Under the pieces are notes generated by a model. The model worked only from the letters and a program-made list of their open reading frames with translations, had not been told where the DNA came from and searched no databases. This document shows positions 12,381 to 22,895 of a stretch of DNA of 64,000 nt, piece after piece; the stretch's first letter is position 1, and every line of letters starts with the position of its first letter. This DNA is from Pochonia chlamydosporia 170 (taxonomy: Eukaryota; Ascomycota; Sordariomycetes; Hypocreales; Clavicipitaceae). The translations under genes and the position numbers were made by a program. Location of the stretch: NCBI RefSeq assembly GCF_001653235.2, contig NC_035796.1, forward strand, positions 2,542,001-2,606,000, written 5' to 3'.

Positions 12381-13938
12381 ATGTCGGACTCAGATTACGG
12401 CAAAGTCTGCCTCAACGTGGCAGTTGACCACCGAATACGACGACTTTACAATCCCGTTCACATCAATACGTCCATACCGTCTAGCCATGTATCTCGAATC
12501 AAAACACGCGGGGCTACACTGTTGTCCACCGAAGACGAGATCGATGTCACTGCCCAGCTCGCAGGTCCAGCAACCAAAGGGGGCATTGTGGTCATGCTTC
12601 AACAGCCCCGTGCAAACCATCAATTTCAGAAAGGCATCGATGCTGTTATCGAGGGCTGCAATACCCTCAAAGCCGTCGATGACATCTTCTCCACAGTCTC
12701 ATGCAATACGCTAGACATCAGAACCAACGTTGCTGTGCTCGACCTCTTGCCGTTCGTCTCCGATGAGGTCGACATCATGCCCGACGACAAGTTGAGAGAC
12801 TCGTTTTGCGCCTCTGTCGGAGCCATTTGCGACAAGGAGCCAGACGTGGTAGTTTGCGCCGGTCGAATCCATACCAAGAAATTCGCTCCCAGCAAAGCGG
12901 AAGCGATAGAGTTGGAATGCATAGGCGTAGGAAAAGTGTTTGGAGCGAGGTACACTCCACCGATCGAGGCCAGATTCCAGAAACCAGATGGAGGACCTCT
13001 CAAGGTTCCAAGGGTGAATGCTTCCCATCCGAGCCATGCTCTACACTATAACCCACATGTTAGCAGTTTCCGGCAACTCCTTCTCCTTAATGGTGTAGAG
13101 GCGTGCACAAGAGTTAGAGCCGATGACTGGGATGACGAAGAGTGGATGGTTGACTTGAGGAGTCGAAGTCAAGCAACCTCAAACAAGTTATCTAGTAAGT
13201 CTCCCTGACGAGTTGTGATCCCGGCTTGAAGTGGTTGGGTTACACGCTAACTATGAGCCTCTAGCACCGCCGTCTGCGTCTCACGCTCGACATTCCAATG
13301 CTAAAAAGAAAAGATACTTTCCAGACTATCAGGACCTATACTCCGATAAGCTACTTGACATCCAACAACATATTGTACAAATCTTCCTGTACTCGCCGTT
13401 GAATACAGAATCCCCATCCAAGTTGTACCAAGACATCATGTCGCGGGATTTGACTCCCGCTGGTGGTGGAGTGAGCCTATCTGAGCACTGCAACGATGCG
13501 AGTCTCCTTCTGCGAGAAATGACCCGGCTTCAACAGAAAGATTGGTCAGAAAGCAGGGCCAGGGACGTGGAACTATCTTTACAGGATGCAGCTGGCGATA
13601 CAGCAGACTTTGTCAAACAGTTGCGCAAGGTTGTTAAAACGGCGGGGGCATCTCAGTTTGCATCGATAATACGGCGCTTCGTGGATTCCATTGCTAACTG
13701 TATCGCCGTCAAGGTTAGGAACGGAGACGTGTTTCCGGGTATTGAGTTGATGCCGGGTTGTGTCGCGTTTCTTGACTTGGCGACGGAGATTGAGTCGCTG
13801 CTGCTGAAGCTTTATGAAGAGATGACAAGGCAAAATATGGCGGTTGCGGATGAATTGTCGAGCCACTTGGAGAATATGACGTTGAGCAAGGAGAAGATTG
13901 GGCCGGTAGTTGGTGTGACAGAGGTGACGATGCCGTAG
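12381..13938 (+). CDS. Conserved-looking protein of unknown function
   Basis: Two exons, 12381-13194 and 13265-13938, 495 residues. The intron has a perfect GTAAGT donor and TAG acceptor and joins the frames exactly. The start at 12381 (MSDSDYGKV) is the first Met after a non-conserved leader. The N-terminal half is alpha/beta: a strand VVMLQQPRAN, a DLLPF loop, VVVCAGRIH, then a VNASHPSHALHYNP segment. The order hydrophobic strand, later His-Pro-Ser loop, faintly recalls uracil-DNA-glycosylase-like folds, but the usual water-activating motif is not evident, so this is only a hint. The C-terminal half, from the intron onwards, is helical and rich in Leu/Asp/Arg (residues 270-495), without a known motif. 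No signal peptide or membrane segment. Confidence 0.72.
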
Positions 13939-14212
13939 TTTTTGGTTCATACAGATACCACTAGTCTTATTGTATTTGTTCTTCGAGTTTCCGGCATTTT
14001 GTTTGCGCTGACGAATCTTACGAGAGCGAGTGAAAACGAGAGACCAAATTGGACACTTTTCGTTAACACACACAGCGTATTCTTGCCACACATCCTATGT
14101 GGCAACATATACGTCGAAATTGTTGTCTCTAGAACTGATGTCGGTCCATGTAGTGAACAAGCGTTTCAATTCCTCGTGAAAGTCATTCTTCGCCGACTTA
14201 GCTGAACCAGAG

Positions 14213-16600
14213 TCATATCAACGAAATAGTTTGCGCCTTATATCTATTAAACATAGGCTTCACCCTCATCCCAGACTTCGCTTCAACGCAATGCTTCTCT
14301 ACCGGCCACTCCATCCAAAACCGTCCAACCCTCTGATAAGTCACCTTCACTCCCTCCGGCGTTCGGTCCAGCGTCCGTTGCAAAACGAGTCCATTACTCC
14401 ATACACTCGAAAGGGTGCCCTGTTTATCCTCGTACAACAGTTCCCTGACCAATTCTGCACAAAACAGCTCTTTGGTTGCATCCAAGTCCGTCACATCTAG
14501 ATGGACCTCGGCGTCTGCTTCTTCCTCCAATGTTTGAACTGTGATGGTATTTGAAGTGTTGTTTAAGTTGCTACCACGAAGAACTGGACATTTCAGTGCC
14601 AATACATCCTGCTGTGGACACATGCTGCTCGAATGAGTTTCCTGGACCAGCACCTCAGCAACTTTGACGAACTCGCAGCGTTTTCCTTCTGCCTTGTCGG
14701 TTCGCTGCACTAGTTGAGAACGCACAACACCATTTACAGAATGCCACGACCAGGTTGGCTGGTGTGATGTAGGTCTGTTTGTTGAGCCTGCGGCCACGTA
14801 CCAGAGGAGGTCGAAAGTAATGTGACGAGCCCATAAGCCATTCAGGTACGTGAGCTCATCAACGCCCGCGATTTTTTCGACAAGGCCAGAGAGAAAGGTT
14901 CTTTGGGAAGTATGATGCTCTAATCTGGTTCTTGAGTATGCAGTAACGAGTTCGAACCAACAGTGATGTAACTTGAGCTCGTCTTTAGCGTCTGGAGTTG
15001 AGGACCGAGTTGTCATGAGCTCATTAAGTAATTCACGCCGGCCATGCTGCCCATTCTGGCACGGCTGCCCCTGCGGAGAATACTCCGAGCAAATGTGCGA
15101 GTTGCATTCGAAGAATAGAAACTTAGATCCAAAATGGAGAACCCGACGCGATAGAAGTCGTTGTTCAAAAGCCCAAGCTTCCTCATTAAGCGGACTCTTA
15201 TCAACTTCCACGGAGAAACATTCTTTGTTGTATGCCTTGTCGGAAGGCCGAATGCTCAGTGCCTCTCTCTTCGAGAATCGGATGTAGCAGGGAAAGTCCT
15301 GAAATACACGGTCCCGCGTGGCGAAAAAGCCGCCGTCAGCGTCGTCAGATGCGCATGCCGCAATGGTACAGTAAGCGTTGGCATATGTTTTCCCCATGCT
15401 GTTCATGCTTTGGTTGAGGTCCTCGTCGTCATCCTGACAATTGCAAAGCACGTCAATGTATAAGTAACTCAGCCCGAGCTGACGGGTGAGCCGTATTGCA
15501 TGCTGGAACGTCAAAGGCAAGCTACTGTATCTCATGTTCTCTTGCCAATCATTCTTCTTACTGAGGGTCAGCTTTTGATACTCGGGCACACCGTCTTTAC
15601 CTGGTAGGTAGCTTAATGCAAGATACCGGGCCCTGGATGGAACATCGCTGAGAGAACAAGTTTCAACGACACGAAGTGCGCTAGATACTTGATCGCCGAC
15701 ATGCAATAGCCTCTTGGGCATGTAGTCTTCAATATACGTCTCACAGCGGCAAGTGCTGTTGTGATTGGCCTCGCAGTCGGATATCCAAGACTTGGCAAGC
15801 TCAATACAATGTGCAGAGCCTGTGGAAGCCGATACGTGAGTCGATATAGGGAGGCCGTTTCGTAGCTCTGGTACAAGTCAGTATTAATAGCTTAAGACAC
15901 GAACGTGAGCCAGCTCACCTCGGGTTATGCGTATGGGATCAGATAATCCCACGCGTTCTTCAGGTTTCGGGTCAGCATAGAAGGACTGCATCGTGAGGCG
16001 AGCCTCCTCATCTTTCCAAATAGATATCCATACTGTAACTGGTTTGCGCTTTGCGGCGAAATGCTCTTGAATGAAGGAGATGATGTCGTTCCTCGTCTGT
16101 TCTGAAAGTGAGAGCCATAGGATTTGACAAAGGTGGCAGAGTTCCGTCCTTCGATGCGGTAAAGGCCACCCATGCCACTCTCGCCGAGGAATAACAGGAA
16201 GAACGGAACCAGATAGTAGCCTTGACCGGTTGACTAGTCGATAGCACGGCTTACAGAGTCTGCTCGTCGTCAGGCAATCCTGGCGACCCGAACAAGCAGC
16301 AGTTTCCGTCAAGAGGGGAGTCTGGATATGCGCAAATCCCTTGTATGATTGCCAGCGGAATGGCCAACGCGAAATTGTCCAGTTCTCGCGTAAATGAACG
16401 GCGATCCGTCGTCCGTAGCCCGGAAGCTTGGGTATGGTGCAGTAGATCAAGATAAGAAGACCTAGTGAGCCCACTACGATGACGATAACTATGAAAATAA
16501 TGAGATAAAAATAAAGCAGCATGCCAACAGCATATCCAATTAGCTCAAGGGCAGTCCAGACATCCTGAAAGAGCCCCATCTTGGGAAGGGCAAATGTCAA
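14213..16600 (-). CDS. Membrane-anchored HET-domain protein
   Basis: Two exons, 16600-15919 and 15867-14213 (51 nt intron), 778 residues. Residues 20-55 are one long hydrophobic segment (Ile/Val/Leu/Tyr), unusual for this family. Residues 150-275 hold a CHLCQIL motif and a Cys-rich ...SDCEANHNSTCRC stretch, a usual pre-HET linker. The HET core starts about residue 308: YLALSY, then LPLTFQHAI, YLYIDVLCNCQDD (usual form WIDALCIxQDD), and the M-x3-Y...IAA...GGFF block to about 415. HET proteins trigger programmed cell death when incompatible hyphae fuse. The gene is head-to-head with the STAND-N-terminal-like gene at 16866, sharing 265 bp of promoter. The exact start is inferred from the first Met preceding the membrane segment. 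Confidence 0.88.
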
Positions 16601-16865
16601 GTTGGCACCCAGCCCCAGAGATGGGCGAAAGTAAAGTGTCGCAGCAGTTGAATTGAGAGGAAAGAAAGAGACTGATCCTCATGGTACCGATAGCGACAAG
16701 GTGCATCTCAGCCTTGCTTTGAAGCGTGTGTCGACTATCGACGCCGTCATCCAATCAATCGGATGAGGCGAACTGAGCTGAAAACACCTCTGTCTGTGAA
16801 TACTGCAATGCGCGTCTCAGCCTATCTCATGCTTTTCCACTCTTTGCCAGCAAAACCTGAGCATA
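16601..16865. promoter_or_regulatory. Putative bidirectional promoter of the HET / STAND-N pair
   Basis: 265 bp between the two divergent start codons. Both genes must be initiated from here, so shared regulation is likely. No clear TATA element was recognised. This is an inference from gene arrangement. Confidence 0.5.
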
Positions 16866-18427
16866 ATGGTCGTGCCGCCCTTTGGTTTCTCCATCGGCGA
16901 CTTCATTGCAGGAACAGATCTGCTCATTACTCTTCTCGGTGCCTTCAAAGAGAAAGGCGGCGCTTCCACCAAGTATGCATCCGAAACGGCCTTTCTCACC
17001 AGCCTTGTGGCTTCGTTGAAGCACCTGGACGAATATGTGACGAGGACATCCCAGGATGCAATCTCCAAGGATATGGCCAAGCTGCTGAAAACCATTGACG
17101 GCCCTTTGGATGAGTTTAATTCATTTCTTGACAAGTACAAGACATCTCTGAGTTCGACACCAACCGACTCCACGTTGCGCAAGACAAAAGCGACGGTTTC
17201 CTACACGATCAAAGACATCTCTGGAAAGATAGATAAGCTGCGGAAACAGGTTGAACAACCCCTCAAAGCAGTCAACTCACTTCTGTTGCTCCAAGTCATG
17301 TACGTGACCCTTTGCCTTGAACCCTATTCATGATGCTGACGCCGTACTTTAGAAAGTCGATGGAAATACTGCCCGAAAAGCCGCTACAGCGAAGCCAATT
17401 AGCACAAATCGTGGAAGCTATTAAAATCGCTGATATTCCCGCCGAGCTAGAAAAGCAAATACAGATCCTGCAGCGCTCAGCAGCTGACCACAATCTCAGA
17501 CAAGACGACCAACTACAGCATATTAAAGAACTCCGTGCGAAACTAGATGGGCAGATCGCAGGACTTTATACCGCGGTCGAGGAGGCGAAGAATGCGGCCG
17601 CGGGAAGCCAAGTAAACGCCGAAACGCAACTGAATGCATTCAACGCGATGCACACTAGCTTGTATGCTGCCCTGGAAAGCCGTACGGATAAACTGGACAC
17701 GGCAATGAAAGAGCAGACGCAACTCATATTGGCGCTGAGCCATTTTTTAGAAGAGAAAGTCGCTTTGCAGGAACGCGTACTGGCCGAAAAGGATCATTCT
17801 GAAGATGATGAGGCAAAGGTCGAGAAGGCATCTTGGCCTCCGGCAACACTCAGTGCCGCACATTTGTCTCTCACGTTGTTGTCGACGGTGGTGTCTAGCA
17901 TTGTTGCCGTATCTGCCACAAAGAGAAGTCAACTTGATCAGCAGGCTGCCGTGAAGAGTAATGGAGTTTCATCCCGCGCATACCCAGCTAGAGAGACAGC
18001 AATACGCACGTCCACCGTCGAAGCTACTACCAAAACATCGCCCGAGTCGGCACAGTTAAGAGGCGTGACATGGGCTGCACAGTATCGTAGTCAACGCGGC
18101 ATGCAATCGTCTACACAGCCAAAGAAGGAGGACCAAGTTTCGGATTCTTCATTTTCGGGGGTTGGAGCTTGGACGAGCAGCTATCCGGGCTGGAGTGATA
18201 AGCTTTCGAAACTGGACGAATCTAATCCGGACCACTCGGGGGGAGGCATTGGAAGTGATCCATTTGGTGGAACCTATGGCGGTGGCCCTGGTCCGGTGAT
18301 TCCTTCATCTACTCCGGCATTTGGTAGCAGTTCAGGCGGAGCTGTTTCTGCAGACACGGATTCTGACTCGTCTGTCGGTTATTCTGGGGGGCAATCTAGT
18401 AGTTCTAGTGACTCAAGTAGTGATTGA
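16866..18427 (+). CDS. Protein with fungal STAND/NLR-type N-terminus and Ser/Gly-rich tail
   Basis: Two exons, 16866-17299 and 17353-18427, 502 residues. Residues 1-130 match the style of the helical N-terminal domain of fungal STAND/NLR and related proteins: a hydrophobic start, FSIGDFIAGTDLL, then paired helices with LTSLVASLKHLDEYV. Residues 177-282 are coiled-coil-like (Leu/Glu/Gln/Lys). A moderately hydrophobic stretch lies at 311-333. From about 430 the chain is Gly/Ser/Pro-rich and ends in an acidic Ser-Asp tail. No NACHT/NB-ARC P-loop or repeat domain is present, so it is not a full NLR. The position head-to-head with a HET gene suggests a role in the same recognition or cell-death process (inference). 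It could also be a plain scaffold protein. Confidence 0.75.
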
Positions 18428-19006
18428 GAGAGATTTAACAGATGAGACTTCTAGTCTACCCATTAAGGAAGTGACTCTAGCCATTACCGCTGATTTCTAT
18501 TTTTGGGACGAGCTAATTATTATTCTACATGGAGTCACTTTCATTTGCAATACTCCCAGATTTCCAAACTTCATCAAGCAGATCCCAGGCCGCAATCATC
18601 TTCGGACGTCTCCCCGGCTGGTTGGTACACCTCTCCCTCTACCGTCAGGTGCCGCAGCAAAAGGCGGCCTACACATATGGCTCGGGCAACTTCTCTACTA
18701 GTTTGAGATGAGAGTTATCTTATGCGCATCTTATTTCTTTGTATAGCAACCCGTCTGTTTGTAGCCATTATACGGCTCCCTTTGTTTATCTTTTTTGGGG
18801 GGAGGAATGACTTTTTCTGGGTGCAGTGTGCTAATTCATGCTATTCGGAGTAAATGTAGAAAGTATTGCATCATGATATTGCTACACCGCCGGAACACCC
18901 TTGTATTTCGCCTCTATTCCAGTCTATACTGCGGATTATCAAAAAGAGGACTGAGTAGAGTGTAAAATTCTCCAACAAGTCCCATATTCTATCCTCGCAC
19001 CTCACG
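18428..19006. other. Convergent intergenic region, no gene seen
   Basis: 3' flanks of two convergent genes. Overlapping short frames at 18503-18711 are open in several phases and have no features. Confidence 0.45.
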
Positions 19007-19522
19007 CTACATCACATACCGCAGAAACCAAGTGAAAAAGGATCCCGTAACCAGTCCCAGCCAGAACCGATACCCCGACAACCACATCGATATAAGTCGC
19101 CCCTTAGACAAAGCCCCAATCTGCGTCATCAACGTCAAACTATCAGAGCATATCCACTCCTCAGCCAGCTCACCATTCTCAAATCGATACATCTCATGGC
19201 TCACGTAGTCAATCATCTTTCCTGTGCCCCGTACCCCCAGGAACTCCCCGCGATGAGTTCCTTTGATCCTCACACGCACAGCGACTTTGTCCTCCGCAGC
19301 AACTAGGTCTTCAACATGGACTTTAACATCGGGAAACGTATCGAATAGTATCTGGGCATGCTTTCTCCAGGCGTCGTGGCCGCGCTTCTGGTAAGGCATC
19401 TCGGCGATGTTGATGATGAAATCTGGACGCATGAGGCGGAGGCATCCGTTGATGTTGCGAGCATTCAAGTGTGCGAATGCTTGTTTCAACGTGGCGACGT
19501 TGGTTGAGGGAGAAGGTGGCAT
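19007..19522 (-). CDS. SnoaL-like polyketide cyclase / ester cyclase
   Basis: Single exon, 171 residues. The first 135 residues follow the SnoaL pattern: an N-terminal helix with FAHLNARNINGCLRLM, a strand pair, a HDAWRKHAQILFDTFPDVKVHVED segment, VAVRVRIKGTHRGEFLGV and the HEMYRFENGELAEEW closing strand. The NTF2-like fold usually forms a hydrophobic pocket; SnoaL members close polyketide rings by aldol chemistry, but many fungal homologues are of unknown substrate. The last 30 residues are hydrophobic (WLSGYRFWLGLVTGSFFTWFLRYV), suggesting a C-terminal membrane tail, which is not usual for the family. It lies near a Zn2Cys6 regulator and a FAD oxidase. Confidence 0.85.
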   Translation of the reverse strand: MPPSPSTNVATLKQAFAHLNARNINGCLRLMRPDFIINIAEMPYQKRGHDAWRKHAQILFDTFPDVKVHVEDLVAAEDKVAVRVRIKGTHRGEFLGVRGTGKMIDYVSHEMYRFENGELAEEWICSDSLTLMTQIGALSKGRLISMWLSGYRFWLGLVTGSFFTWFLRYVM

Positions 19523-20275
19523 TTTGAAACATGAATTTAAGGGGGCGGCTAAGGACAGGCAGAACTTAATTGGATCAAAGTTTGCAGTTCATGCTGAGTT
19601 CTTATACAATTTTCCGAGCCAAGTCAGGTACTCAGGCATCTCTTGAACCAGTTTGACAGAATGATTGACATTGACAGGTTCCAGTTTTAGGTTAAGGTTA
19701 AGGTTGTGCTAACCCGAAGGATGCTAGTTTCCGATGAAGCCAATCGGACCAAGATGCGGGAACCTCCACTCCAGCAACAAGGAGCTTGATTCGCCATGAG
19801 GATATTTGTTCCTTGATAGGCAACTGGGCTGCAAGACCGTTATGGAATTCGGCCAGCGATGTAGCCATTCGCCATGGGCTATAGGCATCTTTCGTATTCT
19901 CGTGATACTCGCAGATATTTTATTGACCTTACCTGCCGTTTCTATGGCGCCAACCTGATCACCTTTGACGCGCAGCGATGATCAGTGGGCTTTAAAAGTA
20001 TGTCGTTGAGCAGTGAGGACTTCCTTTCCACCTACACAGTGAACAGGTCCTGGGGACTGCTCAACAAGGCCCCCATTCGGTTTTATTTACTCCATTGTGC
20101 AAGAATGACGAATTTGTGTATGTGTTGCTCCCTCGCCGCAGGGAATATATATACAAATGGCTCCTACTAAGTTGCTTGTGAAGACTACGGCTCATACCTC
20201 TGCCGCTGCAAAGGAACCATCATTCTTCAACGTACCAAGATCCTTTTCTGCAAAATGCTTCTCTACGGAAAGTGT
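19523..20275. other. Intergenic, no gene seen
   Basis: Presumed promoter of the SnoaL-like gene plus the 3' flank of the regulator gene. GTTAGGTTAAGGTTAAGGTT-type short repeats occur near 19682-19706. No coding potential recognised. Confidence 0.45.
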
Positions 20276-21898
20276 CTAACTACCTTCCAGCGCAGCTGCC
20301 ATCGAAATGGCCAGTTGAAGACCCATATGTCCCCCAATGCGGCGTAGTATAGAAGCGATCCAATGACTCTGCTCTTTAGGTGTCGTCCACAGCATCCCGC
20401 ATGAAAACAGCGGCCAGAGCAGTAAAAGAGCGCCCGAAGAGGATAGTTGCGCTGTGTTCATGTGTTCCGGCAGCTTGACTGCGTCACAGTGTCGGGTGCA
20501 GGATAAGAAGTAAGGTACACTCTGGCAAATTGCAGCTGTCAAAGCCCTAAGGATGTTGATGGAATCACTTATTTTTCCCATATCGTCTGTAGATCCGTGT
20601 TGCAGTGTTGCAGTTACAATATGGTTATGAATCATAATGCGACTGGAGCGGTATGCGTTCCACATGGTTGCAACGTAGAGGTCTGGGTACGTATCGTACT
20701 GAGACATGTAAGCAGGTTCGATCATGGTTGACGTGAGGCATTTGTAGGACTTGATAGCCCAAGAGGGTAGAATTGACTGTTTCCAATCCTCAAACATGTT
20801 ATCTATAGGGCGCAGCATCGTCTTAATCACGACTGGAGAAGATATATTCTTGCGTTTTATCTCCACACGAGCCGCAATCAACTTTTTCTCAATATCACCA
20901 ATGCCGTTCAACGCAGTATTGTAGTTGGGTCGATTGCCTTGGGCCCAGCTTGACCAGGTCTCGAACGCAGCCGGTAATGGTTCTTGTAAGTGATTGCAAG
21001 AAATAACCTATTACTCGTGAGCAGGAGATTGTATGCCGGTGATGTATCTGAGAGTGTATACATACAATGGACCCAAGCAACTGCATTATCATACCTGTAG
21101 AGGGCGCAGAGTCACTGCTGGACTGTGTTGGTCCTCGCATATGGATCCACTGAGCCGCAGCAGTAATATGCTGACTGAGTGATGACACTGAGTTTAAGCT
21201 GCCAGAGACGATTACCTGAAACACGTCAGCGTAATTGCTAGCAGAGAGTGACCACACAAGGGAAGCTCTGACCTCAAATGTACCCATGAGCAACATAGCA
21301 CCCAGGGTATCGTCTGTGTTCACTTTCTGGGGGTGCTGAATGTCAGCGTGTAGCTGTCGAATAGCCTCGCCATACAACTTATATGACTGAAGTTTCCAAG
21401 ACGGCACGTTTCCTGAATTAGCCAGAGCAGCAAGCCCTGCAGCAGACGCCGCTGTTCGAAGCAAGCTCCGACTGCGCCTTTGAAGTAGAGGCGGCAGATA
21501 TGCGTGGCTTGACACTTCTGGGGTGACGCTAAACACATAATTATGCAGAAAGAAGGCGATGGCCCGGTCCTCCAACGGCGGAGATGGATCGTGGATGCGT
21601 ATGCCATGACCCTGCGTTACGTTGAGCACCTGCGCCATCGTGGCGACCCTCCGTACGTCCTTTGGTGTGACAATGGTCCATTTATCGCTCTGAGAATTTG
21701 TGCCTGACTGTTCCCGGAAGCCTGGACAAGTCCACTTGGCCTTTCGGCATTGCGTGCAAGCTGGTGGTGTCAAATCGCACTACAGAGAGTCAGGTCTCAG
21801 GGAAACATTGCCGCAAATAGTTTGAGGTATCCGCATGCCTTAATTTTTCGTCGTTTGCAAGTATCACACGCTTTGATGGCTTGGAAAACGGTGGCCAT
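20276..21898 (-). CDS. Zn2Cys6 transcription factor
   Basis: Four exons: 21898-21839, 21779-21273, 21215-21066, 21007-20276, 482 residues. The zinc cluster C-x2-C-x6-C-x6-C-x2-C-x6-C (residues 11-38) is restored only by splicing a 59 nt GC-AG intron (AAG|GCATGC ... TAG). After a short linker comes the fungal regulator region (RHDPSPPLEDRAIAFFLHNYV-like opening, LGAMLLMGTFEV, WIHMRG), typical of regulators near metabolic genes. Intron 2 (21272-21216) is 57 nt and stays open if retained; its removal gives the better family fit. Intron 3 is 58 nt. Binuclear cluster proteins act in the nucleus and bind CGG-type sites. The likely targets are the flanking cyclase and oxidase genes, an inference from position. 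Confidence 0.85.
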
Positions 21899-22895
21899 GG
21901 TCGTCACAAATCTTCATGCAGGGTGATGATGGTTGGATGTTTGAAGATGGCGCCGCGAAACGAGTTAAGGCGTCAAGGATGTAGTGGCCAATCACTTCCG
22001 GACTGGGCTACTCAGTCGATCATGCGCCGAAATAGTAAGGCAACAATAATTAGATTACCAATGAAACTGGCTGTTTTTCTTACTATTACCAGCCTCTACC
22101 ATCCATGTTGGCCAATTTGGCATGCTAGGTGCGGCTGCTATCAGCTATATCAGAGCCTCGATTTCCTGTCTATCGACACCAAATAGGTAGACCGAACTAT
22201 TTTCACGTCAACTTCCGTTGGGATACGAGGGCTCGAGCGAACAAACGTTCACCAACAAGACCAAAAATTTCTACACACGCATTGCCAGGCTGCTCTATTC
22301 ACTGCATACAGGGTCCTATGCCGCCATCCCGCATACCTTAGTCTATAGACCTAGGCACATGGGCGAAACCAAACGTTAAACGTTGGGGAGCTATGAACCG
22401 CCAGGGGCTGTTGTTCACTGAGAGGGGACAACACAAATGTGACAGCCCCCGTGGTAAATACTGTGGCACAGTTGAGACATGTTCAAGCGTTTGTAACTAA
22501 ACAAGAGCAGATTCTTGAAGACATGGTACATATTGCATCCTCAGAGATGAGCGTGAATCAAGAATTGAGGCAATGGCGACGTCATTGTAAGGCTCACGTT
22601 TCTCTACGCCTCAAGTCCTACCCAGTAACTCAACAGCCAAATAAGCATAGATGATGTTCTTAAACCCCCAGAAAATGTATTCGAGCACCAGTAAAAGGCT
22701 GCCCAAGGGTTATTACGGATTCTGCGCGACTGATTCGCAACTGACCACGTCCGTTCGCTGGTTCGCCCACATTCACTACTTCATACCACGTCGAGGTTTG
22801 CTCAGTCGCAGTCTCAAGCCTCCCAACTTGACATTCCTCTCCGCATATCCGTTCTCACCGGCCCCAAAACAATACAATTACCTAACGGGCCAAAC
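21899..22895. other. Intergenic, no gene seen
   Basis: Between the regulator start and the 3' end of the oxidase gene. Short frames at 22129-22341, 22439-22654 and 22651-22899 lack any recognisable feature. Confidence 0.45.

Noticed and set aside
21216..21272. Reading the 57 nt segment of the Zn2Cys6 gene as coding
   Set aside because: It is open and a multiple of three, but begins GTCAG and ends TTTCAG, and removing it gives the better match to the family; retained-intron isoforms remain possible.
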